Shown here: in pieces, positions 1 through 6,051 of the stretch | Numbering within the stretch: the stretch's first letter is position 1 | How the letters are laid out: each line of letters begins with the position of its first letter | Assembly (NCBI GenBank): GCA_947628575.1 | Contig: CANRAK010000073.1 | Coordinates: forward strand, 1-6,051 | Origin: an uncultured Clostridia bacterium | Lineage (GTDB): Bacteria; Bacillota; Clostridia; TANB77; CAG-465 | Length of the DNA: 6,051 nucleotides | Direction of reading: 5' to 3' | Notes under the pieces: generated by a model | What the model was told of the DNA's origin: nothing | Databases searched by the model: none | What the model saw: the letters and a program-made list of their open reading frames with translations, nothing else | Program-made: the position numbers and the translations under genes

Positions 1-73
1 ATTCGAACCCACGGTGCCTTTCGACATCACCAGTTTTCAAGACTGGCTCCTTAAACCACTCGGACACTCTTCC
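1..73 (-). tRNA. tRNA-Ser (anticodon UGA), 3' end cut off by window edge
   Basis: Serine tRNA reading UCN codons, mainly UCA. Read on the minus strand from 73, the cloverleaf parts are all visible: acceptor 5' strand GGAAGAG, D arm with TCC/GGA stem and a GG-containing loop, anticodon stem CCAGT/ACTGG around loop CTTGAAA (anticodon TGA at plus positions 37-39), a long variable arm with stem TGTC/GGCA closed by a GAAA tetraloop, and the T arm beginning GTGGG then TTCGAAT. The long variable arm is the class II hallmark and, with the UGA anticodon, identifies serine. The 3' T stem, acceptor 3' strand and any encoded CCA lie beyond the left edge, so the gene is partial only because of the window. 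It lies about 70 nt behind parB on the same strand and has its own strong promoter. Confidence 0.96.
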
Positions 74-91
74 ATATACGGTACAAGTATA

Positions 92-119
92 ATTATACCA
101 CTTTTTTTCATTTTGTCAA
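92..119 (-). promoter_or_regulatory. Consensus sigma-A-type promoter of the tRNA-Ser gene
   Basis: On the minus strand there is a perfect -35 TTGACA (plus 114-119), a 16-nt spacer and a perfect -10 TATAAT (plus 92-97). The bases just before the -10 form TGG, giving an extended -10 (TGnTATAAT). The expected start is near position 84, which leaves a leader of about 11 nt before the tRNA 5' end for RNase P to remove. Both hexamers matching fully is typical of stable-RNA promoters. The -10 sits inside the perfect palindrome GTATAATTATAC (87-98). Confidence 0.88.
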
Positions 120-143
120 CACTTTTTTTATTTATTTTTATGC

Positions 144-1040
144 CTACATATCAATATTTAAAAGAGATAATAGACTTTCTAATCCTTCTTCATCATTATA
201 TTCTATTATTAAACGTTGATGTTTCTTAGTTTGATCAAGTTTTACTTTATATCCAAAATAATCTTTTAGCTTATTTTCTAAGTTTTGATAATAAACTGTT
301 TTTGGTTGCTTTTTAGTTGGTTTTCTTTTATATTTTTCATCACCGTATATCAACTTTTCAACATCTCTAACAGTTAATTTATCTTTAACTGCTTTTTTTG
401 CAACTTCTACTTGTTTATTTTTATCCTCTATTGCAAGTAAAGCTCTAGCTTGTCCTTCAACTAATTCTCCAGTTAATAAATAATTTAATATCTCCTCAGG
501 TAATTTTAATAGTCTTGTTATATTAGAAATAGTAGAAACACTTTTTCCTGTTATTTTTGCAACTTCTGAATTAGTATATCCATCTATATCCATAAGTTCT
601 TTTACAGCTCTAGCTACTTCTACTATATTCAAATCTTCTCTTTGAATATTTTCTATCAAAGCAACTTGTTTTTTCTTAGTATCAGTATAGTCTTTTATTA
701 TTGCTGGTATCGTATCAAGATTTGCAGCCTTTGCAGCTCTCCATCTTCTTTCACCAGCAACTATAGTATATCCATTTTTATCTTTTACTACTAATATTGG
801 CTGTATAACACCGTTTTCACGTATAGAATTAGTTAATTCTTCCATTTTTTCTTTATCAAAAATTTTTCTTGGTTGATTTAACATAGGTTCTATTTCAGTA
901 ATATTAAGTTCTACTACTTTTTCTAGTACTTTATCTTTCTCTTTACTCTTATTACTACTTTTTTTAGTTACTACTTCTATATCTTCCTTATTATCCTCAC
1001 CAAAAAAAGCATCTAAGCCTCTACCTAAACCCTTAGCCAT
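144..1040 (-). CDS. parB: ParB/Spo0J chromosome partitioning protein
   Basis: Centromere-binding protein of the chromosomal ParABS system. In the family it binds parS near the origin, uses CTP to close into a sliding clamp, recruits SMC and stimulates ParA ATPase. The 298-aa length is normal. Visible parts: N-terminal ParA-stimulating peptide KGLGRGLDAFFG (3-14); a Lys/Ser/Glu-rich linker (about 23-40); the ParB nuclease-like/CTP domain with QPRKIF (56-61), NGVIQPILV (76-84) and the CTP-motif GERRWRAAKAA (96-106); LIENIQREDLN (128-138); a helix-turn-helix (about 155-180) ending RLLKLP; GELVEGQARALL (191-202); and a C-terminal dimerisation region (about 245-298). The ATG is preceded by AAAGGAGG (plus 1047-1054), and the parA stop lies one base upstream, so the pair should be translationally coupled. 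No terminator is seen after the TAG stop, so read-through into the tRNA is possible. The close match to the chromosomal Spo0J layout makes Noc unlikely. Confidence 0.97.
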   Translation of the reverse strand: MAKGLGRGLDAFFGEDNKEDIEVVTKKSSNKSKEKDKVLEKVVELNITEIEPMLNQPRKIFDKEKMEELTNSIRENGVIQPILVVKDKNGYTIVAGERRWRAAKAANLDTIPAIIKDYTDTKKKQVALIENIQREDLNIVEVARAVKELMDIDGYTNSEVAKITGKSVSTISNITRLLKLPEEILNYLLTGELVEGQARALLAIEDKNKQVEVAKKAVKDKLTVRDVEKLIYGDEKYKRKPTKKQPKTVYYQNLENKLKDYFGYKVKLDQTKKHQRLIIEYNDEEGLESLLSLLNIDM

Positions 1041-1041
1041 A

Positions 1042-1812
1042 TTAATCCTCCTTTTCAGTTAATTTTATTAACTCTCTAGCAAGTTTTTTATATGTCTCTG
1101 CCCCTTTTGATTCAGCGTCATATAGAGTTATTGGTAACCCATGACTTGGAGCTTCACTTAGTCTAATGTTTCTAGGAATTATAGTTTGAAATACCTTATT
1201 TCCAAAATACTTTTCAACTTCACGTGCTACTTGTGTAGATAAATTTGTTCTAGCATCAAACATAGTTAAAATTACGCCCTCAACTATTAAATCTGGATTT
1301 AAATGTTTTTGAACTAATTTTATAGTATTAATAAGTTGTCCTAATCCTTCTAAAGCATAGTATTCACATTGTATTGGCACAAGTACACTATCTGAAGCAG
1401 TAAAGGCATTTAAAGTAATTAATCCTAATGATGGTGGACAATCAATTAAAATGTAGTCATAATTTTCTTCTATTTTATCTATTGCATCCTTTAACCTTTT
1501 TTCTCTTGAAACCATTGATACTAGTTCAATTTCAGCACCTGCTAAATTAATATTTGCTGGACATATATCTAATTTTTTTACCATAGTACTTACAATTGTT
1601 TCATTAATATCCATATCATCAACAAGCACATTGTAAACAGATTTATCTTCATGTGCTTCTATTCCAAGGCCACTTGTTGCATTTCCTTGTGGATCTACAT
1701 CTACTAATAATACTTTCATTCCTCTTTGAGCTAAGCATGCACTTAAATTAACTGCTGTTGTTGTTTTTCCGACACCACCCTTTTGATTAGCTATTGATAT
1801 TATCCTTGCCAT
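1042..1812 (-). CDS. parA: ParA/Soj chromosome partitioning ATPase
   Basis: Deviant Walker ATPase (MinD/ParA superfamily). The ATP-bound dimer binds DNA non-specifically, and ParB triggers hydrolysis; in Bacillus-type systems Soj also influences DnaA and sporulation. At 256 aa with no N-terminal helix-turn-helix extension, it is the short chromosomal Soj type rather than a long plasmid ParA. Visible motifs: P-loop KGGVGKTT (11-18) with the signature lysine of the deviant Walker A, Walker A' DVDPQGNAT (38-46), Walker B ILIDCPPS (121-128), the QCEYYALEGL segment (148-157), and PRNIRLSEAPSHGLPI (213-228), which is strongly conserved in Soj proteins. The ATG at 1812 follows GAGGTGA (plus 1817-1823). 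It is the first gene after the rsmG terminator and forms a two-gene unit with parB. The rsmG-parA gap contains no noc gene, unlike Bacillus. Confidence 0.98.
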   Translation of the reverse strand: MARIISIANQKGGVGKTTTAVNLSACLAQRGMKVLLVDVDPQGNATSGLGIEAHEDKSVYNVLVDDMDINETIVSTMVKKLDICPANINLAGAEIELVSMVSREKRLKDAIDKIEENYDYILIDCPPSLGLITLNAFTASDSVLVPIQCEYYALEGLGQLINTIKLVQKHLNPDLIVEGVILTMFDARTNLSTQVAREVEKYFGNKVFQTIIPRNIRLSEAPSHGLPITLYDAESKGAETYKKLARELIKLTEKED

Positions 1813-1829
1813 AATGTCACCTCACGGTT

Positions 1830-1835
1830 ATTATA
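1830..1835 (-). promoter_or_regulatory. Candidate -10 box for parAB
   Basis: A perfect TATAAT on the minus strand, 17 nt upstream of the parA ATG and just downstream of the terminator hairpin. A -35 at the right distance would fall at about 1852-1858, inside the terminator stem, and matches TTGACA poorly. There is no TGn extension. The start point would be near 1823-1825, giving a very short leader beginning at or in the ribosome binding site. In DNA this AT-rich, TATAAT is a weak signal by itself. Confidence 0.3.
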
Positions 1836-1846
1836 TTACATTTGTT

Positions 1847-1886
1847 AAAAAAATAAAAGAGTAAACTTCAAAATTTACTCTTTTAT
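1847..1886 (-). terminator. Intrinsic terminator after rsmG
   Basis: Two perfect 13-bp arms, ATAAAAGAGTAAA (plus 1853-1865) and TTTACTCTTTTAT (1874-1886), enclose an 8-nt loop. Read on the minus strand, the stem runs straight into a run of T residues (complement of the seven A at 1847-1853, the last pairing in the stem). The stem has only two G-C pairs, so it should be less stable than a typical terminator, but the length, symmetry and U-run support the call. It lies about 86 nt after the rsmG stop and separates the modification genes from parAB. It leaves room for partial read-through. Confidence 0.75.
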
Positions 1887-1972
1887 GCTAATAATATAAT
1901 AGCTATTTAATTAATTTAATGCCTATATAAATAGTTAATATTTAGAAATTTATTTAATAACTTATGTATACT
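1887..1972. other. AT-rich gene-free stretch between rsmG and its terminator
   Basis: No open frame of useful length or RNA gene is seen here. The sequence is almost entirely A and T. It contains small near-palindromes, such as one with GCTA/TAGC ends (1887-1903), and a CTATTTA/TAAATAG pair on the minus strand that could form a loose stem. Candidate minus-strand promoter hexamers such as TTAACT (1933-1938) and ATTAAT (1910-1915) are spaced by 17 nt but are too degenerate to call in such AT-rich DNA. Confidence 0.4.
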
Positions 1973-2701
1973 TTATAATGGTGCTTTCTTTATTTTGCCA
2001 TAGTTTCTTGGATATTTACTAGGTGTCTTATTATTTTTTACAACATCTAATATAGTTCTACTATATTTTTCATTATTTATAGTATAACTATAATAATATT
2101 TTTTATTTATTTTTAGATTTAATACTTTAAGTGCATTTTGACTTAACTTTATTTCATCTTCTATACTATCACCTTTCATAATAATACATTTTCCATTTAC
2201 TTTTATATATGGACTAGTATATTCTAAAAGTACAGGCAATTGTGCTACAGCCCTTGATACACAAGCATCATAAGCTTCATATAAGTTGTTAATTCTAATT
2301 ACTTCTTCTGCTCTACCATGTATTAATTTTACGTTATTTAGTTGTAACTTACAAATAATGTCATCTAAAAATAATATTCTTTTGTTTAAAGCATCTATCA
2401 AAGTAAAGTTTTTTTCTGGATAATATATTGCAAGTACCATACCCGGAAACCCAGCTCCTGTGCCGATATCAACGATTTCACGTTCCTCTTTTAATGCTTT
2501 TGTGCACTCTAAACAATCAACAAAATGTTTTACTATAATTTCATATTCATCTGTTATTGCAGTAAGGTTAATTTTTTCATTCCACTCTAACAGTAAATCC
2601 TTGTAAATAGCTAGTTTTTCAGCTTTTTCAAGGCTTATATCTATATCTTGTTTTTTACATTCTTCTATTAAAATACTTATAAATTCATCATTATTTTTCA
2701 T
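1973..2701 (-). CDS. rsmG: RsmG, 16S rRNA (guanine527-N7)-methyltransferase
   Basis: SAM-dependent methyltransferase that makes m7G527 in the 530 loop of 16S rRNA; in the family, loss gives low-level streptomycin resistance (old name gidB). With the ATG at 2701 it is 242 aa, close to the usual size of about 240. Visible in order: N-terminal helical part with LLEWNEKINLTAI (37-49), SAM-binding motif I VDIGTGAGFPG (77-87), LNKRILFL (105-112), GRAEE (129-133), SRAVAQL (149-155), and the basic C-terminus TPSKYPRNYGKIKKAPL (226-242). The frame also opens at an in-frame TTG (2719), which adds six residues. I reject that start because AAAGGAAG (plus 2709-2716) lies between the two, ideally placed for the ATG. 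The gene begins 31 nt after the mnmG stop and is the last gene before the terminator. Its start codon lies inside one of two repeated TTTCACATGAAA elements. Confidence 0.97.
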   Translation of the reverse strand: MKNNDEFISILIEECKKQDIDISLEKAEKLAIYKDLLLEWNEKINLTAITDEYEIIVKHFVDCLECTKALKEEREIVDIGTGAGFPGMVLAIYYPEKNFTLIDALNKRILFLDDIICKLQLNNVKLIHGRAEEVIRINNLYEAYDACVSRAVAQLPVLLEYTSPYIKVNGKCIIMKGDSIEDEIKLSQNALKVLNLKINKKYYYSYTINNEKYSRTILDVVKNNKTPSKYPRNYGKIKKAPL

Positions 2702-2732
2702 GTGAAAACTTCCTTTCAATTTTCATGTGAAA
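2696..2732 (-). repeat. Twin 13-bp repeat over the rsmG translation start
   Basis: The plus-strand 13-mer TTTTCATGTGAAA occurs at 2695-2707 and again at 2720-2732, offset by 25 bp. Each copy is a near-palindrome, TTTCA-TG-TGAAA. On the mRNA strand the copies can also pair with each other: outer stem TTTCA (2728-2732) with TGAAA (2696-2700), a CA/CA internal loop, inner stem TGAAAA (2720-2725) with TTTTCA (2703-2708), and an 11-nt loop (2709-2719) holding the AAAGGAAG Shine-Dalgarno. The rsmG AUG starts in the internal loop at 2701. The repeats also resemble the core of parS. Whether any of this is functional is inference. Confidence 0.6.
2709..2716 (-). promoter_or_regulatory. Ribosome binding site that fixes the rsmG start
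   Basis: AAAGGAAG on the minus strand ends 7 nt before the ATG at 2701. It lies downstream of the alternative TTG at 2719 and so cannot serve it. No Shine-Dalgarno-like sequence precedes that TTG; the bases upstream are the end of mnmG and AT-rich. Confidence 0.8.
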
Positions 2733-4634
2733 TTATTTTATATTATTCTGACTTAAATATATTAATAATACTGATATGTCAGCTGGTGAAACCCCTGATA
2801 TTCTAGAGGCTTGGCCTACTGATAATGGTTTTTGTTTATTTAATTTTTGTCTTGCTTCAAGGCATAAACCTTTGATTTTTTCATAGTCTATATCTGCACT
2901 TAGTTTCTTATTTTCCAACTTTTTAAATTCATCTATTTGTTCTTGTTGTAATTTTATATATCCTTCATACTTAATCTGTATTTCTGCTTCTTCAACAACA
3001 CTTCTAGGTAATTTTTGTCGTTTTTTGTCGATTGAAGCTAAATTATTATAATTAAGTTCACTTCTTTTAATTAAATCTGCTAGTTTGCATCCTGTACTTA
3101 TTGGAGATGAACCTAAGCTTTCTAGTAGTTTATTAACTTCTTCTGTTGGCTTTATGGATGTCTTTCTAATACGCTCTATTTCAGCATTTATTTGGTTTTT
3201 CTTATTTAAGAATTTTTCATATTTTTCCTTAGTAACAAGTCCAACATTATATCCTTTTTCTGTAAGTCTTAAATCTGCATTATCTTGTCTTAGGGCAAGT
3301 CTATACTCTGCACGAGAAGTCATCATTCTATAAGGTTCATTAGTTCCTTTTGTTACTAAATCATCAATTAAAACACCAATGTATGCCTCTGATCTATCTA
3401 GTATTAAAGGCTCTTTATTATCTATCTTTAAAGCTGCATTTATTCCTGCTATTATTCCTTGTGCAGCAGCTTCTTCATAACCAGAAGAACCGTTAACTTG
3501 TCCTGCAAAAAATAATCCATCTATCCCTTTATACTCTAAGCTTAGTTTTAAATTTGTTGAGTCTATACAGTCATACTCTATTGCATAAGCAGGTCTCATC
3601 ATCTTAGCATTTTCAAGACCTGGAACAGTTCTATACATTTGTATTTGTACTTCTTCTGGTAAAGAAGATGACATACCTTGAATATACATTTCTGATGTTT
3701 TCTCACCAAGTGGTTCTATAAATAATTGATGTCTTTCTTTATCTGCAAATCTTACTACTTTATCCTCAATAGATGGGCAATATCTAGGGCCAGTTGATTT
3801 TAACTTCATATCTTTGTTTGCTGTATATATAGGGGATCTATCTAGATTTGCTCTAATAATATCATGAGTTTTTTGAGTTGTATAAGTTAAATAGCAAGAA
3901 ACTTGTTGCTTATTTAATATATCCTCTTTTCCTTCATTTTCAAAAGAAAATGGTGTTATTTCTTTATCTCCAAACTGTTCTTCCATTTTAGAAAAATCTA
4001 TAGTTTTAGCATTAATTCTTGCTGGTGTTCCTGTTTTAAATCTTCTAAGCTCTACACCAATATCTAATAGGCTTTGAGATAAGTCATTTGCTGGAAATAC
4101 GCCATCAGGGCCACTTTCATAAGATACTTCACCAATTATTACTTTTCCTTTTAAATAAGTGCCTGTAGCTATAACTATAGTTTTAGTATAAAAAGTAGCT
4201 CCAACTTTAGTTTTAACACCTATTACTTTATTATTTTCAACAAGAATTTTAACTATTTCAGCCTGATAAACATCTAGATTTTCTTGTTCTTCCATAGTTT
4301 TTTTCATTTCTATATGATACATTCTTCTGTCTGATTGAACTCTTAAAGAATGTACAGCTGGACCTTTAGACATATTAAGCATTTTAGATTGTAAAAATGT
4401 CTTATCTGCATTCTTTGCCATTTCTCCACCTAAAGCATCTATTTCTCTTACTAAATGACCTTTAGAAGTACCACCAATACTTGGATTACAAGGCATATTT
4501 GCAAGTGTATCTAAATTAATAACAAAGGCTGCTGTTTTCTTTCCCATTCTTGCTGCAGCAAGTGCAGCTTCACAACCTGCATGTCCAGCTCCAATTACTA
4601 CAACATCATATTCTCCTAAACTATATTCGCTCAT
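2733..4634 (-). CDS. mnmG: MnmG (GidA), FAD-dependent subunit of the tRNA U34 modification complex
   Basis: Works with MnmE to install carboxymethylaminomethyl (or aminomethyl) groups at C5 of wobble uridine 34, using FAD, NADH, methylene-tetrahydrofolate and glycine or ammonium; cytoplasmic. The 633-aa length is the normal long bacterial form and not the short TrmFO paralogue. Visible: FAD-binding GAGHAGCEAALAAARMG (15-31); CNPSIGGTSKGH (49-60) with a conserved cysteine at 49; SGPDGVFPANDL (174-185); RFKTGTPARI (198-207); GPRYCPSIEDKVVRF (282-296) with the second conserved cysteine at 286; FFAGQVNGSSGYEEAAAQG (375-393); RMMTSRAEYRLALRQDNAD (436-454); and C-terminal QASRISGVSPADISVLLIYL (608-627), the MnmE-contacting part. 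The ATG at 4634 follows GGAGG (plus 4640-4644), which directly abuts the mnmE stop, so translational coupling is likely. Confidence 0.98.
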   Translation of the reverse strand: MSEYSLGEYDVVVIGAGHAGCEAALAAARMGKKTAAFVINLDTLANMPCNPSIGGTSKGHLVREIDALGGEMAKNADKTFLQSKMLNMSKGPAVHSLRVQSDRRMYHIEMKKTMEEQENLDVYQAEIVKILVENNKVIGVKTKVGATFYTKTIVIATGTYLKGKVIIGEVSYESGPDGVFPANDLSQSLLDIGVELRRFKTGTPARINAKTIDFSKMEEQFGDKEITPFSFENEGKEDILNKQQVSCYLTYTTQKTHDIIRANLDRSPIYTANKDMKLKSTGPRYCPSIEDKVVRFADKERHQLFIEPLGEKTSEMYIQGMSSSLPEEVQIQMYRTVPGLENAKMMRPAYAIEYDCIDSTNLKLSLEYKGIDGLFFAGQVNGSSGYEEAAAQGIIAGINAALKIDNKEPLILDRSEAYIGVLIDDLVTKGTNEPYRMMTSRAEYRLALRQDNADLRLTEKGYNVGLVTKEKYEKFLNKKNQINAEIERIRKTSIKPTEEVNKLLESLGSSPISTGCKLADLIKRSELNYNNLASIDKKRQKLPRSVVEEAEIQIKYEGYIKLQQEQIDEFKKLENKKLSADIDYEKIKGLCLEARQKLNKQKPLSVGQASRISGVSPADISVLLIYLSQNNIK

Positions 4635-4644
4635 TTTTACCTCC

Positions 4645-6018
4645 TTATTTACCTAAACAGAACTTTTCAAAAATTTTAGATATAATATCCTCAGTTACGT
4701 CTGCTCCTATTATTTCTCCTAATGTTTTAGTTGCTTTTTTAACGTATATTGAAACAATATCTATTGGTTGTCCATTAAATATTTCTGTTTTTGCATCTTT
4801 TAAATAATTAACAGATTTTTTTAATAAGTCTTTGTGTCTTTCGTTTGTTATTATAAGCTCATTTGAATAATCCAAATCATTTGAATCAAACATTTTTATA
4901 ATTTCTTTTTTTAAATTATCTATACCTTTATTTTCTTCAACTGAAATACAGACAGGCTCTTTTAGGTTACTTTGCTTTAATTCTTTCAAAATGGTGTCTA
5001 AAATCGATTTTTGTGTTAAGTCCATCTTGTTTATTACGGTAATATATTTAAGTCCTTTATTTTCGATTTTAGAAAGAATTTCAAAATCTTCTTTACTTAT
5101 ACCATCTTCACCATTTATTAAATATAATACTAAGTCCATTTCTTCGAGTATTTTAAGGCTTTTTTCAACACCTATTTTCTCTATAATATCATCTGTATCT
5201 CTAATTCCTGCAGTATCTGATATATTTAAAATAATATTTCCTAGATTAATTGTTTCTTCAACAATATCTCTAGTTGTTCCTGGTATATCTGTTACTATTG
5301 CTTTTTCATAATTAGCAAGATTATTTAAAAGTGAAGATTTACCTACATTAGGCTTCCCTAGTATAGCTACATTAACGCCATTTTTAATATATTTACCGTG
5401 TTCATAAGTATTTATAATTCTATCTATTTCATCTATTTTTCTATCTAACAGTGATAATATAGCTTTAGGCTCTATTTCTTCATAATCATACTCTGGATAA
5501 TCTACACTTACTTCTATTTGAGCCATAAGTTCTACTAATTCTTCTCTTAAGCTTCTTACTTTTTTAGATAAATCTCCTTCTAAGTTTTTAGCTGCTATTC
5601 TACTTTCAGTTCTAGTTTTTGCATTAATTAAGTTTATAACTGCTTCTGCTTGAGATAAGTCCATTTTACCATTTAAAAATGCTCTTTTTGAAAACTCCCC
5701 TGGTTGTGCAAGTATAGCACCGTTTTCTAATACAAGTTCTAATATTTCTTTTGTTATCTCATTACCGCCATGACAATTAATTTCACATACATCCTCACCT
5801 GTATATGAATGCGGTGCTTTAAAGTATGAAACTAGCACATTATCTAGAACTTCATTATTGTTTATAATCTTACCAAAAATGATATGGTTAGGCTCTAATT
5901 TTGCTTTAGAATTAAATATTTTATTTACTATATTTAGACTATCCTTTCCACTAATTCTAATAATACTAATACCGCTATTAGATAAAGCTGTACCTATTGC
6001 TGCAATAGTTGTAGACAT
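4645..6018 (-). CDS. mnmE: MnmE (TrmE/ThdF), tRNA modification GTPase
   Basis: K+-stimulated GTPase partner of MnmG in wobble U34 modification; it also supplies the folate-borne one-carbon unit. The length, 457 aa, is typical. Domains in order: N-terminal folate-binding domain, with TIAAIGTALSNSGISIIRISG (family form TIAAIATP..GIGIVRISG) at 4-24, CEINCHGG (78-85) and GEFSKRAFLNGKMDLSQAEAV (split across 107-127); a helical domain; then an inserted G domain with G1 GKPNVGKSS (221-229), G2 IPGTTRD (245-251), G3 DTAG (268-271), G4 NKMD (330-333) and a diverged G5 near ISVEENKG (358-365), where many homologues read SAK. The C-terminal CLGK (454-457) is the conserved CxGK motif with the required cysteine. 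The ATG at 6018 follows AAAGGAGG (plus 6026-6033) at 7-nt spacing. It is the first gene of the visible operon; its promoter and any upstream partner lie outside the window. Confidence 0.98.
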   Translation of the reverse strand: MSTTIAAIGTALSNSGISIIRISGKDSLNIVNKIFNSKAKLEPNHIIFGKIINNNEVLDNVLVSYFKAPHSYTGEDVCEINCHGGNEITKEILELVLENGAILAQPGEFSKRAFLNGKMDLSQAEAVINLINAKTRTESRIAAKNLEGDLSKKVRSLREELVELMAQIEVSVDYPEYDYEEIEPKAILSLLDRKIDEIDRIINTYEHGKYIKNGVNVAILGKPNVGKSSLLNNLANYEKAIVTDIPGTTRDIVEETINLGNIILNISDTAGIRDTDDIIEKIGVEKSLKILEEMDLVLYLINGEDGISKEDFEILSKIENKGLKYITVINKMDLTQKSILDTILKELKQSNLKEPVCISVEENKGIDNLKKEIIKMFDSNDLDYSNELIITNERHKDLLKKSVNYLKDAKTEIFNGQPIDIVSIYVKKATKTLGEIIGADVTEDIISKIFEKFCLGK

Positions 6019-6051
6019 AATTTTTCCTCCTTTACTTAAAAGAACTCAGCG

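Noticed and set aside
14..229. Plus-strand open frame of 71 codons, with a hydrophobic translation
   Set aside because: It runs antisense through the tRNA-Ser, its promoter and the parB 3' end. The hydrophobic residues come from poly-T runs, and there is no ribosome binding site.
813..828. TTTCACGT half-site of parS inside parB
   Set aside because: Only one arm is present (about 10 of 16 positions). Bacillus does have a parS within spo0J, but this one is too degenerate to call.
1216..1231. CACGTG-centred parS-like match inside parA (TTCACGTG)
   Set aside because: Only about 10 of 16 consensus positions match and the right arm is lost. It encodes conserved-frame residues and fits chance.
2702..2719. 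TTG start for rsmG, adding six residues
   Set aside because: The Shine-Dalgarno AAAGGAAG lies downstream of the TTG and is correctly spaced for the ATG at 2701. The ATG also gives the usual family length.
2691..2726. Short upstream frame (11 codons plus stop) from the ATG in the second repeat, overlapping the rsmG start out of frame
   Set aside because: No ribosome binding site precedes it. The ATG is explained by the repeated TTTCACATGAAA element, so a leader peptide is not supported.
3085..3333. Plus-strand open frame inside mnmG
   Set aside because: It lies wholly antisense to a well-conserved part of mnmG, has no Shine-Dalgarno and resembles no known protein.
4550..4807. Plus-strand open frame across the mnmG start and the mnmE end
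   Set aside because: Antisense shadow of two confident genes; its low-complexity Leu/Gln/His start reflects the complement of the FAD-binding region.
4991..5311. Plus-strand open frame inside mnmE
   Set aside because: Antisense to the MnmE GTPase domain; its Ile/Ser-rich translation is what AT-rich DNA gives in the opposite frame.
6034..6051. Possible end of an upstream gene (such as jag), from a TGA on the minus strand
   Set aside because: Eighteen bases are too few to tell a reading frame from untranslated leader.

Overview
The window is a compact, strongly AT-rich block of housekeeping genes, all read from the minus strand. In transcription order (right to left) it carries mnmE, mnmG, rsmG, parA (soj), parB (spo0J) and the 5' part of a tRNA-Ser(UGA) gene that runs off the left edge. 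This is the conserved origin-proximal gene cluster of Firmicutes. Very low GC, strong AGGAGG-type ribosome binding sites, and ParA/ParB directly after rsmG with no noc gene between them suggest a clostridial genome, perhaps Clostridiaceae or Peptostreptococcaceae. That placement is inference; no 16S or other species marker is present. If the usual arrangement holds, oriC/dnaA lies beyond the right edge and these genes point away from it.

Region by region. Positions 6019-6051 hold the mnmE ribosome binding site and an 18-base stub of upstream sequence. Positions 2733-6018 hold mnmE and mnmG, 10 nt apart; together they encode the two subunits that modify U34 of certain tRNAs. Positions 1973-2701 hold rsmG, the 16S rRNA G527 methyltransferase, starting 31 nt after mnmG. 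The junction contains a striking pair of 13-bp repeats. Positions 1813-1972 are a gene-free, very AT-rich gap with a perfect 13-bp hairpin plus T-run, read as a terminator for the modification operon. Positions 144-1812 hold parA and parB, one base apart and each with a good ribosome binding site. Positions 74-143 hold a near-ideal sigma-A-type promoter for the tRNA-Ser gene at 1-73.

The block combines two functions: translation quality (MnmE/MnmG wobble modification, RsmG decoding-site methylation, a serine tRNA) and chromosome segregation (ParA ATPase and ParB, a CTP-dependent DNA clamp). All five proteins look full length with their key motifs intact, and no frameshift, mobile element, CRISPR or foreign-looking gene is visible. 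I found no previously undescribed system. The points most worth checking are the twin TTTCACATGAAA elements at the rsmG start (parS-like as DNA, and able to fold as RNA with the Shine-Dalgarno in a loop), the promoter supply of parAB behind the terminator, and the tRNA promoter placed directly behind parB.
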